Positions 9,509-17,185 of a DNA stretch of 64,000 nucleotides are shown in pieces. The stretch spans positions 91,690 through 155,689 of the forward strand of contig JAEYOP010000009.1 of assembly GCA_023411575.1 (NCBI GenBank), written 5' to 3'. This DNA comes from Bacillota bacterium (GTDB lineage Bacteria; Bacillota; Clostridia; Acetivibrionales; DTU013). Position 1 is the first letter of the stretch; each line of letters begins with the position of its first letter. A model generated the notes under the pieces. It did not search any database. It was given only the letters and a program-made list of their open reading frames with translations, and had not been told where the DNA came from. The position numbers and the translations under genes are program-made.

Positions 9509-10292
9509 CAACCTGGACATTTTGCGGTCGAAGAAGCTGTTCGTCCTGGACATGGACGGGACGTTTTATCTTGGTGACAGGCTCATCGAAGGCTCGCTGG
9601 ATTTTCTGGCCCGGTTGAAGGAAACCGGCAGGGAATTCCTGTTTTTTACCAACAATTCCTCCCGGACCGGTTCCTTCTACAAGGAGAAGCTGGCGATCAT
9701 GAACTGCTTTGTGGATGAGAGCCGGATTGTGACCTCCGGGGACGTAACGATAAAATACCTGCAGGAGAATTATCCCGACGCGGGGGTCTACCTGGTGGGC
9801 ACCGGACTGCTGGAGGGCAGCTTCCGGGCGGGCGGAATCCGGCTGACCGAAGACAGGCCGGAAATCGTGGTCCTGAGCTTCGATACCACACTGACGTACG
9901 AGAAAATCACGAAGGCATGTATTTTTATCCGCAACGGAGCCCGGTTCCTGGCAACCCACCTGGACCTGAACTGCCCCACGGAGGACGGCTTCATCCCGGA
10001 CTGCGGCGCCATGTGCGCCATGGTTGAGGCCTCGACGGGGGTAAAGCCGAAGTACCTCGGCAAGCCCTTCCGGGAGACGGTGGACATGATCAAGCGGATC
10101 ACCGGCCGGAAGGACGCGGAGCTTGCTTTTGTGGGCGACAGGCTGTACACGGATATCGCCACGGGGGTGAAGAACGGGATCACCGGCATTCTGGTGCTGA
10201 CCGGCGAGACGGAATTAAAGGACGTGGCGCATTCGGAGGTAAAACCGGATTATATATTTGAATCCCTCAAGGCGCTTGGCGAGGCGCTGTAG
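9501..10292 (+). CDS. HAD-IIA phosphatase (AraL/NagD-like)
   Basis: 263-aa cytoplasmic phosphatase of the NagD/AraL subfamily. Motif I is LDMDGTFYLGD (nucleophile and acid Asp), motif II is FFTNNSS, and motif III/IV is AFVGDRLYTDI. The C2 cap lies between motifs II and III. B. subtilis AraL dephosphorylates a range of sugar phosphates and so limits their build-up. Overlap with araM suggests a role on glycerol 1-phosphate or sugar phosphates from this pathway. Named by context, so the symbol is left empty. Confidence 0.85.
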   Translation: MTDNLDILRSKKLFVLDMDGTFYLGDRLIEGSLDFLARLKETGREFLFFTNNSSRTGSFYKEKLAIMNCFVDESRIVTSGDVTIKYLQENYPDAGVYLVGTGLLEGSFRAGGIRLTEDRPEIVVLSFDTTLTYEKITKACIFIRNGARFLATHLDLNCPTEDGFIPDCGAMCAMVEASTGVKPKYLGKPFRETVDMIKRITGRKDAELAFVGDRLYTDIATGVKNGITGILVLTGETELKDVAHSEVKPDYIFESLKALGEAL

Positions 10293-10319
10293 ACGCGGGA
10301 GAACAAGGAGTTGGGACAA

Positions 10320-12473
10320 ATGGCGGATATTACGGCTCAATTAATACAGGAATTCAAGCTGAAGCCCTTTCAGGTGCAAAATACCCTCAAGCTGATCGAC
10401 GACGGTTGTACGATCCCGTTTATCGCCCGGTACAGAAAGGAACTGACGGGCGAACTGGACGACCAGGTGCTCCGGGAGCTGCATGAAAGGCTGGTCTATC
10501 TCCGAAGCCTGGAAGAAAGGCGGGAGGACGTCCGCAGGCTCATCGACGAGCAGGGCAAGCTGACGCCCGAGCTGTCCAAAGCGCTGGACGCCTGCAAAAG
10601 CCTCCAGGAGATTGAAGATATCTACAGGCCCTTCAAGCCCAAGAGAAGGACCCGGGCCTCCATCGCACGGGAGAAGGGACTCGAGCCGCTGGCACGGATC
10701 CTTTTCGCGCAGGAAATGTTGAAGGGGAGCATCGATGAAATCGCTGCGCCCTTCGTGGACGCGGAAAAGGGGGTGAACAGCGTGGAAGAGGCCCTGGCGG
10801 GAGCGATGGACATCATCGCCGAGGAGATTTCGGATAACGCTGAAATGAGAAAGGCCGTCCGGGAGTTGTTTTTCCGCCACGGCATGATGGTCTCGGAGGC
10901 CCGTAAGAAGGAAGACTCCGTTTACAGGCTGTATTATGATTTCAGGGAGCCGGTTTCCAGAATTGCAAAGCACAGGATCCTCGCCATCAACCGGGGCGAG
11001 AAGGAGGAATTCCTGGAGGCCGGCATCGAGATGCCGGAGGAGCTTGTCACGGAATACCTGAAAGCCCGGAATGTAAAAAAAACCCGCTCCATCACCTCGG
11101 AACATGTCGAGAGGGCGGTGGAGGATTCCTATAAACGACTGATTGCCCCTTCCATTGAAAACGAGGTAAGGAACGAACTGACGGAGATGGCAGGGGAACA
11201 GGCCATGAAGGTATTCGCCGAAAACCTCAGGAACCTGCTGCTGCAGCCGCCTGTCAAGGACAGGGTCGTGCTGGGCCTCGATCCCGCATACCGCACCGGC
11301 TGTAAAATAGCGGTGGTGGATGGGACCGGGAGAGTGCTGATCACTACGGTGATTTATCCGACTCCGCCCCAGAGCAAGGTAGAGGAGGCGGAGAAGACCA
11401 TCCTGAACCTGATCGAGCGCTGCAAGGTGGATTTGATTTCGATCGGCAATGGGACGGCTTCCAAGGAGTCGGAGATTTTCGTGGCCAATGTACTGAAAAA
11501 GACGAGCCGGAAAGTATATTATATGGTGGTAAGCGAAGCCGGCGCGTCGGTTTATTCCGCGTCCAAGCTGGCGGCGGAGGAGTTTCCGGAATTCGACGTG
11601 TCCCTCCGGAGCGCCGTATCCATCGCCAGGAGACTGCAGGACCCGCTGGCGGAGCTTGTTAAAATCGACCCGAAGGCTATCGGCGTAGGCCAATACCAGC
11701 ATGATATGAATCAGAAGAGGCTGGGCGAGACCCTCGGCGGTGTCGTGGAGGACTGCGTAAACAGTGTGGGCGTCGATCTCAATACCGCTTCTCCCTCGCT
11801 GCTGTCCTTTGTCTCCGGCATCAACTCCACCGTTGCCAAAAACATCGTGGAGTACCGGGAGGCCAACGGCCGGTTTACAAGCAGGCAGGAACTGAAAAAG
11901 GTCAAAAAGCTGGGGGATAAGGCATTTGAACAATGCGCCGGATTTCTGAGGATTCAGGGCGGCAGGAATATCCTGGACAATACGTCCGTCCATCCGGAAG
12001 CCTATACGGCGGCGGAAAAGCTGCTGGAGACCCTGGGATACAAGCAGGAGGACGTTCAGAACAGGCGTCTCGGGGATTTGACGAAGACGGTTGAAAAGAA
12101 GGGCATCGGCGAGGTGGCGGCGGCAATCGGCGTCGGGATTCCCACTTTGCGGGACATTATCAGCGAATTGCTCAAGCCGGGCCGGGACCCGAGGGACGAG
12201 CTGCCGAAGCCGGTTCTGCTGACGGATGTGCTGGATATTGCGGATTTGAAGCCGGGAATGGTACTTACCGGCACGGTAAGGAACGTGGCCGACTTTGGCG
12301 CATTTGTGGATATCGGCGTGCATCAGGACGGACTGGTGCACATCTCGGAGCTGGCCGACCGTTTCGTGAAGAATCCGATGGAAGTGGTGTCGGTGGGGGA
12401 TATCGTCAAGGTCAGGGTACTGGCGGTGGACGTGGCGAAAAAAAGAATCAGCCTCAGCAGGAAGGGAGTTTGA
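10320..12473 (+). CDS. tex: Tex family RNA-binding transcription accessory protein
   Basis: 717-aa nucleic-acid-binding protein. The ATG is 9 bases after AAGGAG; a TTG three codons earlier abuts the ribosome site and is rejected. Domain order is typical: helical Tex N-terminal region, YqgF/RNase H-like domain (DRVVLGLDPAYRTGCKIAVV near 318), helix-hairpin-helix (LLSFVSGINSTVAKNIVEYR), and a C-terminal S1 RNA-binding domain (GMVLTGTVRNVADFGAFVDI). Housekeeping; it starts 27 bp after the HAD gene and may be co-transcribed. Confidence 0.96.
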   Translation: MADITAQLIQEFKLKPFQVQNTLKLIDDGCTIPFIARYRKELTGELDDQVLRELHERLVYLRSLEERREDVRRLIDEQGKLTPELSKALDACKSLQEIEDIYRPFKPKRRTRASIAREKGLEPLARILFAQEMLKGSIDEIAAPFVDAEKGVNSVEEALAGAMDIIAEEISDNAEMRKAVRELFFRHGMMVSEARKKEDSVYRLYYDFREPVSRIAKHRILAINRGEKEEFLEAGIEMPEELVTEYLKARNVKKTRSITSEHVERAVEDSYKRLIAPSIENEVRNELTEMAGEQAMKVFAENLRNLLLQPPVKDRVVLGLDPAYRTGCKIAVVDGTGRVLITTVIYPTPPQSKVEEAEKTILNLIERCKVDLISIGNGTASKESEIFVANVLKKTSRKVYYMVVSEAGASVYSASKLAAEEFPEFDVSLRSAVSIARRLQDPLAELVKIDPKAIGVGQYQHDMNQKRLGETLGGVVEDCVNSVGVDLNTASPSLLSFVSGINSTVAKNIVEYREANGRFTSRQELKKVKKLGDKAFEQCAGFLRIQGGRNILDNTSVHPEAYTAAEKLLETLGYKQEDVQNRRLGDLTKTVEKKGIGEVAAAIGVGIPTLRDIISELLKPGRDPRDELPKPVLLTDVLDIADLKPGMVLTGTVRNVADFGAFVDIGVHQDGLVHISELADRFVKNPMEVVSVGDIVKVRVLAVDVAKKRISLSRKGV

Positions 12474-12482
12474 CGGATCGAA

Positions 12483-13298
12483 ATGAATATTTTTGAAGCT
12501 GCTACTTATGCGGTTATGAAACGGCCCTTCATTCTTGTGCTGATCGGAGTGCTGATGCTGGCGCTGGCGGTTGGGAACGCCATCGTGCCGGTTATGGCCA
12601 TGATCATGGGCATCATCAGCATGACGGGCGGGGGAATTTTTGACGGGATCCTGTCCGTTCTGGCAATGCTGATCGATCCGGCCATTTTGCCGACCCTGTT
12701 GCTGCTGCTTGTCGCGGGCACCCTTCTTGTGTCTGTTGCCGCCGGGCTGCTGCTTCCCGGTTATCTGCTGATCGTCGCCGACGGCATAGCCCAGGGGGAA
12801 AAGCAGAGGGGACTGTTTTTACAGGGCCTTAAATCGCATTTCCTGAGGATATTTCTGATAACGGTCAAAGCAGTGCTGCTTGCCGCGGTCCTGGCCCTGT
12901 TCCTGATGGTTGCCGGCGTTCCGGGCATTGTCGTGACCAAGGCCGCCTTTTCCACAAAGCCGGACCTGCTGATCGCGGCGATCTTTATCGATATTGTAAC
13001 GGCGGGCGTGCTCTTTATGAGCCTCTCCTTCTTCAGAGCCTATGTGTACATGTGGTATCTCTCCGCGGTCAACGGTTTGGAGAAGCCTTTCAAGACCGGT
13101 AAAGCGATGGCGGACAAAGGGTTCTGGAAATTGTCCTTCGGCCTGCTGGCATTCGACGCGGTTTTTGCCGGCGTCCTTTATACCATTTACCTCAGTGAGA
13201 GCCAGCTATTCCGCTATACGGCCGGATGGGCTTTTGCCACCCTGTTTTTCACCATCCTTGCCGTATACCTCGTCCGTTTTTTCCGGGAGAATCGCTGA
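12483..13298 (+). CDS. Multi-pass membrane protein, function unknown
   Basis: 271-aa very hydrophobic protein with about six predicted membrane helices and a basic C-terminus (VRFFRENR). The N-terminus (MNIFEAATYAVMKRPFI), with paired helices and a polar loop, resembles the DUF4013/stage-II-like membrane families in a general way, but I cannot assign it. It begins 9 bp after the tex stop and converges on sleB. Confidence 0.72.
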   Translation: MNIFEAATYAVMKRPFILVLIGVLMLALAVGNAIVPVMAMIMGIISMTGGGIFDGILSVLAMLIDPAILPTLLLLLVAGTLLVSVAAGLLLPGYLLIVADGIAQGEKQRGLFLQGLKSHFLRIFLITVKAVLLAAVLALFLMVAGVPGIVVTKAAFSTKPDLLIAAIFIDIVTAGVLFMSLSFFRAYVYMWYLSAVNGLEKPFKTGKAMADKGFWKLSFGLLAFDAVFAGVLYTIYLSESQLFRYTAGWAFATLFFTILAVYLVRFFRENR

Positions 13299-13338
13299 CT
13301 TTCAGGCGTTTCGGCCCTTAGACATTAGGGATCATCCC

Positions 13339-14040
13339 TTATTTCGCAAAATTGTGATTCCCGATGACGATAATGATCGGCCTCGACCAAATCCAGGAAC
13401 TGGTGGCGGTATTGGGGTTGTAATAGTAGATGCAGCCGTAGGAGGGGTCCCAGCCGTTCAGCGCGTCCCTTGCGGCGTTGAGGGAGCTGGAATCCGGGGC
13501 CAGGTTGATCTGGCCGTCGCTGACGGCGTCAAAGGCGCCCGGTTGATAGATGACTCCCGCGACGGTTTTGGGGAACCGGGAATCGATGGTCCGGTTCAGT
13601 ACCACTGCTCCGACCGCTACCTTTCCTTCATAAGGTTCTCCTCTCGCTTCTCCATGGATCAGCCTGGCCAGGAGCTGTACGTCTCCCGAGCCGGCTCCTG
13701 CCGAACCCGGCGCCTGGTTTGAACTGGTCTGGCCTGTTGGAAGCCCCAAGGCCGCCAGGGTATCAGGGCCGGCGATTCCATCGACAGCCAGTCCGTTTTT
13801 GGCCTGAAAGGATTTCACGGCGCTGTAGGTCAAATATCCGTATAGACCGTCGATATCGCCGGAATAATAGCCCCAGTTCGACAATTTTGTCTGGATCCTT
13901 TGGACCTCGTCTCCGCTGGAACCGTATTTTGAAAGGGTTGCGATGCTGAAATGGAATACGTCCAGGATTTGTGTCATGTACAGCAGCGTTGCAACGGTCA
14001 ATGCGGTTATCAGAATAAGCAGGGAAGTTTTTTTGCGCAT
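13339..14040 (-). CDS. sleB: Spore cortex-lytic enzyme SleB
   Basis: 233-aa germination enzyme that cleaves muramic-lactam-containing cortex peptidoglycan. It has an N-terminal membrane/signal helix (residues 5-25), a peptidoglycan-binding domain (about 45-105: VQRIQTKLSNWGYYSGDIDG, then AVKSFQAKNGLAVDGIAG) and a C-terminal Hydrolase_2 domain (about 125-233). The catalytic Glu lies in LARLIHGEARGEPYEG. RBS GGAGGAG precedes ATG. No ypeB partner follows; small genes of unknown function lie upstream. Probably made in the forespore, but I could not place a sigma-G promoter. Confidence 0.92.
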   Translation of the reverse strand: MRKKTSLLILITALTVATLLYMTQILDVFHFSIATLSKYGSSGDEVQRIQTKLSNWGYYSGDIDGLYGYLTYSAVKSFQAKNGLAVDGIAGPDTLAALGLPTGQTSSNQAPGSAGAGSGDVQLLARLIHGEARGEPYEGKVAVGAVVLNRTIDSRFPKTVAGVIYQPGAFDAVSDGQINLAPDSSSLNAARDALNGWDPSYGCIYYYNPNTATSSWIWSRPIIIVIGNHNFAK

Positions 14041-14123
14041 TCTCGTTCCTCTCCTCCGGATATTTGCTTTTGTGCGGCGTTCTTATTTTCCCTGTTTATT
14101 TTTTGTAATTGCCCTGGATTTAT

Positions 14124-14444
14124 TCAGAACAGCAAAATGTAGATCAGAATAATAAGAAGAATGTCGTCCTCGATGGATTCATCCAGCATCAGGATGATCA
14201 GGCCGACCAGGATGATGTCCTCGATCCGGATATGGGTACGGACGTAGTCCAAAACGCCCGCCAGTGCGAAGGGCTTCCTTTTTTGAAGGGCAGGATCGGC
14301 ATCGGCCTCTTTTTCATTCGGAAGCGGTATGCCGAAGAAATCCTTCGGACGCGCATCGGCAGTGCTCATCGAATACGACGGCTTTGGACTATAAAACGGA
14401 GAGGAATATTTTTTTGTATTATGTACGGGCTTTTTATAGGGCAT
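14124..14444 (-). CDS. Small conserved-type membrane-tail protein
   Basis: 106 aa. The ATG follows GGAGG at the right distance; a TTG five codons upstream overlaps that site. The N-terminal half is polar, Pro/Ser/Tyr-rich (PYKKPVHNTKKYSSPFYSPK). The C-terminus has a hydrophobic run broken by acids (IEDIILVGLIILMLDESIED and then a short apolar tail). This pattern (DEIILIGLI...DED) is common in small Clostridia proteins of unknown role near sporulation genes. Same strand as sleB and the next three small genes. Confidence 0.7.
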   Translation of the reverse strand: MPYKKPVHNTKKYSSPFYSPKPSYSMSTADARPKDFFGIPLPNEKEADADPALQKRKPFALAGVLDYVRTHIRIEDIILVGLIILMLDESIEDDILLIILIYILLF

Positions 14445-14470
14445 CCGGGCCGCCTCCAATACCTGGAATT

Positions 14471-14920
14471 TTAACGCGGATTGCTGTCATGCTCGTTCAG
14501 CAGTCTGCTGAGGCCGGCTACCTGTAGCAGTTGGATGCAGCTGCCGATTTTTTTCTGGCGTCGGCCGTTCATAAAGGGCTTTATGGCATACAGAAGGTTG
14601 ATTCGGGGATCATTGCCGGCATTGATCCGGGAAAGCGCGTTCCGTGCGGTACTCAACAGCTCGGGATTGTTCAGGAGCTCGCCGGCTGCGCTCTTATCCG
14701 TCTTTTTCTCCGGGGCTTCCTCCGCCGGGGGGACGGGTTCGGCCGTGCCTGCATCCGAATCGGCATCCTCTTCGGCGGGAGAGTTTTTCGCCGGTACTCC
14801 TTCTTTTTTTGCCATGGAAGTCGCCAATACCTCGATCAGCTCCTTCACATTATCCGGTACGCTGTCCTGGCCAAGCAACCCCGCGATTTGCTGAATCTTT
14901 TTGCCAAGGTCGTCGCTCAT
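14471..14920 (-). CDS. Hypothetical protein with acidic linker
   Basis: 149 aa, starting at an ATG behind GGAGGG; a GTG five codons upstream lies within the ribosome site. The N-terminal helix pair (KKIQQIAGLLGQDSVPDNV) is followed by a disordered Glu/Pro/Ala linker and a helical C-terminal part (NALSRINAGNDPRINLLYAI, then a GRRQKK patch). The C-terminal half resembles short helical Clostridia proteins encoded beside spore genes, but I cannot name a family. It lies directly upstream of the 106-aa gene in one small minus-strand group. Confidence 0.72.
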   Translation of the reverse strand: MSDDLGKKIQQIAGLLGQDSVPDNVKELIEVLATSMAKKEGVPAKNSPAEEDADSDAGTAEPVPPAEEAPEKKTDKSAAGELLNNPELLSTARNALSRINAGNDPRINLLYAIKPFMNGRRQKKIGSCIQLLQVAGLSRLLNEHDSNPR

Positions 14921-14960
14921 AACTCTTCCCTCCACTAAATATATTCTTCCGTTATCTAAA

Positions 14961-15000
14961 GAATGACCGAATAATAAATTCCGGTTCTGGAGCGGTTATT
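14961..15000 (-). repeat. 40-bp dispersed repeat, copy 1
   Basis: Read on the minus strand this 40-mer matches 24503-24542 on the plus strand at 38 of 40 positions. It lies about 40 bp upstream of the start of the 149-aa gene, in the same orientation relative to that gene as copy 2 is to its downstream gene. Confidence 0.8.
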
Positions 15001-15108
15001 TTCCGCCCTTACTGTGCTGCCGTCCGTTGCAATAAAACAATTATTGCGCCTTCCTCCGCCTTGTAAGGACGAAAAATCCCTCGCTCAAGAATCCGTTTTT
15101 ATATTCGA

Positions 15109-15432
15109 TCATTCCTTAATAATGTCTTTAATTTTGCCGATGATTTCCGGCCCCTGTTCGCCCAACAGCTTCTGGAAGGAATCCAGGTCCACGTTGCCCA
15201 GTTTTTGTTTGATTTCAGCCTTGTTCAGGTTCATTTCCTTCAGTTTGTCGTCATCCAGCTCGTTGATTTTGGAAAGCAGCTCGTTTTTGTCGATTTTCCC
15301 GAGCTTTTTCGCCAGTTCTTCGTTATTCCCTTCCTTCAGCATGTCGAACGCCGAATTCAATTTTGCCTGCAGGACCTTGTCGTCCATTTTGCCCAGCAGT
15401 TCCGAAAGTTTTTTGTTCAAAGGATTCACCAT
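15109..15432 (-). CDS. Small helical, highly charged protein
   Basis: 107 aa with a GGAGG site 9 bases before ATG. Almost entirely amphipathic helix with repeated Lys/Glu/Leu/Asn patterns (LNKKLSELLGKMDDKVLQ, then KKLGKIDKNELLSKINEL), no Cys and no membrane segment. Three or four similar helical units of about 25 residues can be seen. Likely a structural or spore-associated soluble protein; no named family recognised. Confidence 0.7.
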   Translation of the reverse strand: MVNPLNKKLSELLGKMDDKVLQAKLNSAFDMLKEGNNEELAKKLGKIDKNELLSKINELDDDKLKEMNLNKAEIKQKLGNVDLDSFQKLLGEQGPEIIGKIKDIIKE

Positions 15433-15451
15433 TTATTTAAACCTCCATTTA

Positions 15452-15676
15452 TTATTGCTCGTCGTCCGACCGGCCAAAACCGAAGAAAAGCAGAAGAAAC
15501 GCGCCGATCAGTATAATGGGCAGGAAGCTGCCGCTTAGGGTGTTGTTTTCCAGACCGTCGCCGGATTGGCCGGCCAGAAGGATGAAAATAAAAACAAATA
15601 CAAAAACAAGCACCTCGTCGATGCCATCGTCAAACATGCGTTTTAACGTGCGGGTCATGGAATCCGGAAAATTCAT
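15452..15676 (-). CDS. Small two-helix membrane protein
   Basis: 74 aa. Start chosen at MNFPDS behind GGAGG. An acidic patch (MFDDGIDEV) precedes a hydrophobic helix (LVFVFVFIFILLAG), then a polar loop (QSGDGLENNT), a second helix (PIILIGAFLLLFFGFG) and an acidic end (RSDDEQ). It shares the acid-then-helix pattern of its neighbours, so these genes may form a family. Probably membrane-located, possibly in the spore or forespore. Confidence 0.68.
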   Translation of the reverse strand: MNFPDSMTRTLKRMFDDGIDEVLVFVFVFIFILLAGQSGDGLENNTLSGSFLPIILIGAFLLLFFGFGRSDDEQ

Positions 15677-15828
15677 AGAACGGCCTCCGGCAATACGATA
15701 ACAATATATTCTATGAAGAATACGAAAGAAGTGTTCCAAAATTTATTTTGACCGCGGCAAGTTCCTTCCATGGCCTGAAACGCGGCTTGAAACGGCCTGC
15801 TGCGGAGCCGTCCGCTCCGGCTGCCGGA

Positions 15829-15850
15829 CGGAGGGCGCAAAGGCCCTCCG
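15829..15850 (-). terminator. GC-rich hairpin downstream of small minus-strand gene
   Basis: CGGAGGGC and GCCCTCCG around a 5-6-base loop, about 40 bp past the stop of the 64-aa gene. No T run follows on either strand, so it may be an mRNA-end stabiliser and not a true terminator. A second GC-rich inverted repeat lies alongside. Confidence 0.3.
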
Positions 15851-15890
15851 CCGCCGGGCCGGGATGGGGAGGATGCTTCATGCTTTAGTA

Positions 15891-16085
15891 TTAGTAATAA
15901 AAGAGCTTCAGGAATACGAGTATGAAGAAGAGCAGCGTATCGTCGCCGCAACAGGTGTTCACACCCCGTCTTCCTGTTTTCAGGTACCCGATCCCGCTAT
16001 TGTCGTAAAAAAGCAGAAGAAATACAAGGATGAAGAAAAGGAGCGTGCAGTCGTTTCTCCTGCCGATGTGTTCACTATTTGACAT
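15891..16085 (-). CDS. 64-aa protein with duplicated hydrophobic motif
   Basis: Strong ribosome site (AGGAGG, 7 bases from ATG). The product carries the same block twice: TLLFFILVFLLLFYD near residues 14-28 and TLLFFILVFLKLFYY at 50-64, joined by a polar Gly/Arg/Cys linker with a CC pair. The two blocks are also alike in DNA, so this is a tandem duplication within the gene. Small proteins with such blocks occur in spore coats and envelopes of Firmicutes. A sigma-E/K-like promoter can be drawn upstream. Function unknown. Confidence 0.7.
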   Translation of the reverse strand: MSNSEHIGRRNDCTLLFFILVFLLLFYDNSGIGYLKTGRRGVNTCCGDDTLLFFILVFLKLFYY

Positions 16086-16123
16086 ACGATCCCTCCTACC
16101 GTCAATCCGGATTCCTTATTTAC

Positions 16124-16150
16124 ATAATATGCAGCGGCGGGAGAGGTTGT
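16124..16150 (-). promoter_or_regulatory. Possible mother-cell (sigma-E/K-like) promoter
   Basis: On the minus strand, AC, then 17 bases, then CATATTATG. This fits the sigma-K pattern (AC-N16/17-CATANNNTA) except at the last base, and the -10 fits sigma-E. It lies about 40 bp upstream of the 64-aa gene. Drawn by eye; weak evidence. Confidence 0.32.
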
Positions 16151-16292
16151 TACCGGTTCCATTCTGGATCGGGCCGGCACTTGTTTCGAACCGTTCCGGG
16201 GTTGGTATTAGATTGTAGACGGAAATTTGCAATTGATGGAACCCCGTGCAAAAGAGTATACTATGAGTAATATGGAACTGGAGAGGAAATTT

Positions 16293-17171
16293 ATGATGTA
16301 CGATGTCATTATCATAGGGAAAGGCCCGGCCGGGCTATCGGCCTCCCTCTATACCGTCCGGTCGAATCTGAAGACGCTGGTGATCGGCAGGAACGACAGC
16401 AGGCTCCGGATTGCCGAAAAGATCGACAACTATTTCGGGTTCGAGCAGACGGTCACCGGCGGACAGCTCCTGGAGGCGGGAGAAAGCCAGGCGAAACGCC
16501 TTGGCGCGGAGATTCTCGAGGAAGAAGTCATTTCGATTGAACAGGAAGAGTATTTTGCGATAACGACAGCTATCGGCAGCTACCGGAGCAAAGCTGTTCT
16601 GCTGGCCACGGGACAGCCCCATAAAACCATTAAGATCGAAAACCTGGTAAAATTCGAGGGACGGGGCGTAAGCTACTGTTCCACCTGCGACGGCTTTTTC
16701 TACAACAATCTGAAGGTAGGCGTGCTGGGCCATAAGGACTATGCCGTCCACGAGGCGCTGGAGCTCCTGACCTTTACGAAAGACATCACCATCTACACAA
16801 ACGGCAAACAGCCGGAAATCAGCAGCAAATACAATGTGGAAAAGGACCGGTTCCGGCTGGAAACGAGACCCATCGCAAAGCTGGACGGAACGGAATTCCT
16901 GCAGCGGATCCACTTTGCCGACGGTACCGGCGAAGAGATCGACGGAATATTTGTGGCGTATGAGAGCGCTTCCAGCGTGGACTTTGCCCGCAAGCTCGGG
17001 ATATTGACCGAGGGCAGCTCGGTTATAGCGGATGCAAGGCAGCAAACGAATCTGTCGGGCGTGTTTGCGGCAGGGGACTGTACCGGCGGCTTCAAGCAGA
17101 TTGCGACGGCGGTCGGGCAGGGGGCGCTCGCCGGAAAATCCATCACGGAGTATGTCAAAAGCATATCATAA
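16293..17171 (+). CDS. Thioredoxin-reductase-like flavoprotein lacking NADPH motifs
   Basis: 292-aa FAD enzyme. Start chosen 6 bases after GGAGAGG, giving the family N-terminus MMYDVIIIGKGPAGLSASLY (FAD site). The redox pair is Cys129/Cys132 in YCSTCDGFF, and the C-terminal FAD motif is GVFAAGDCTGGFKQIATAVG. The second nucleotide-binding region reads VGVLGHKDYAVHEALELL where NADPH-dependent TrxB has GGGDSAxEE, and no HRRxxxR follows. This resembles the ferredoxin-dependent flavin thioredoxin reductases known from Clostridium, which do not use pyridine nucleotides. No thioredoxin gene is adjacent, so the partner is unknown. Confidence 0.82.
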   Translation: MMYDVIIIGKGPAGLSASLYTVRSNLKTLVIGRNDSRLRIAEKIDNYFGFEQTVTGGQLLEAGESQAKRLGAEILEEEVISIEQEEYFAITTAIGSYRSKAVLLATGQPHKTIKIENLVKFEGRGVSYCSTCDGFFYNNLKVGVLGHKDYAVHEALELLTFTKDITIYTNGKQPEISSKYNVEKDRFRLETRPIAKLDGTEFLQRIHFADGTGEEIDGIFVAYESASSVDFARKLGILTEGSSVIADARQQTNLSGVFAAGDCTGGFKQIATAVGQGALAGKSITEYVKSIS

Positions 17172-17185
17172 GGAGATTGCTCATT

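Noticed and set aside
10341..12341. 666-codon minus-strand frame opposite tex
   Set aside because: Tex is unmistakable on the plus strand; the antisense frame has shadow-type composition and no start signal.
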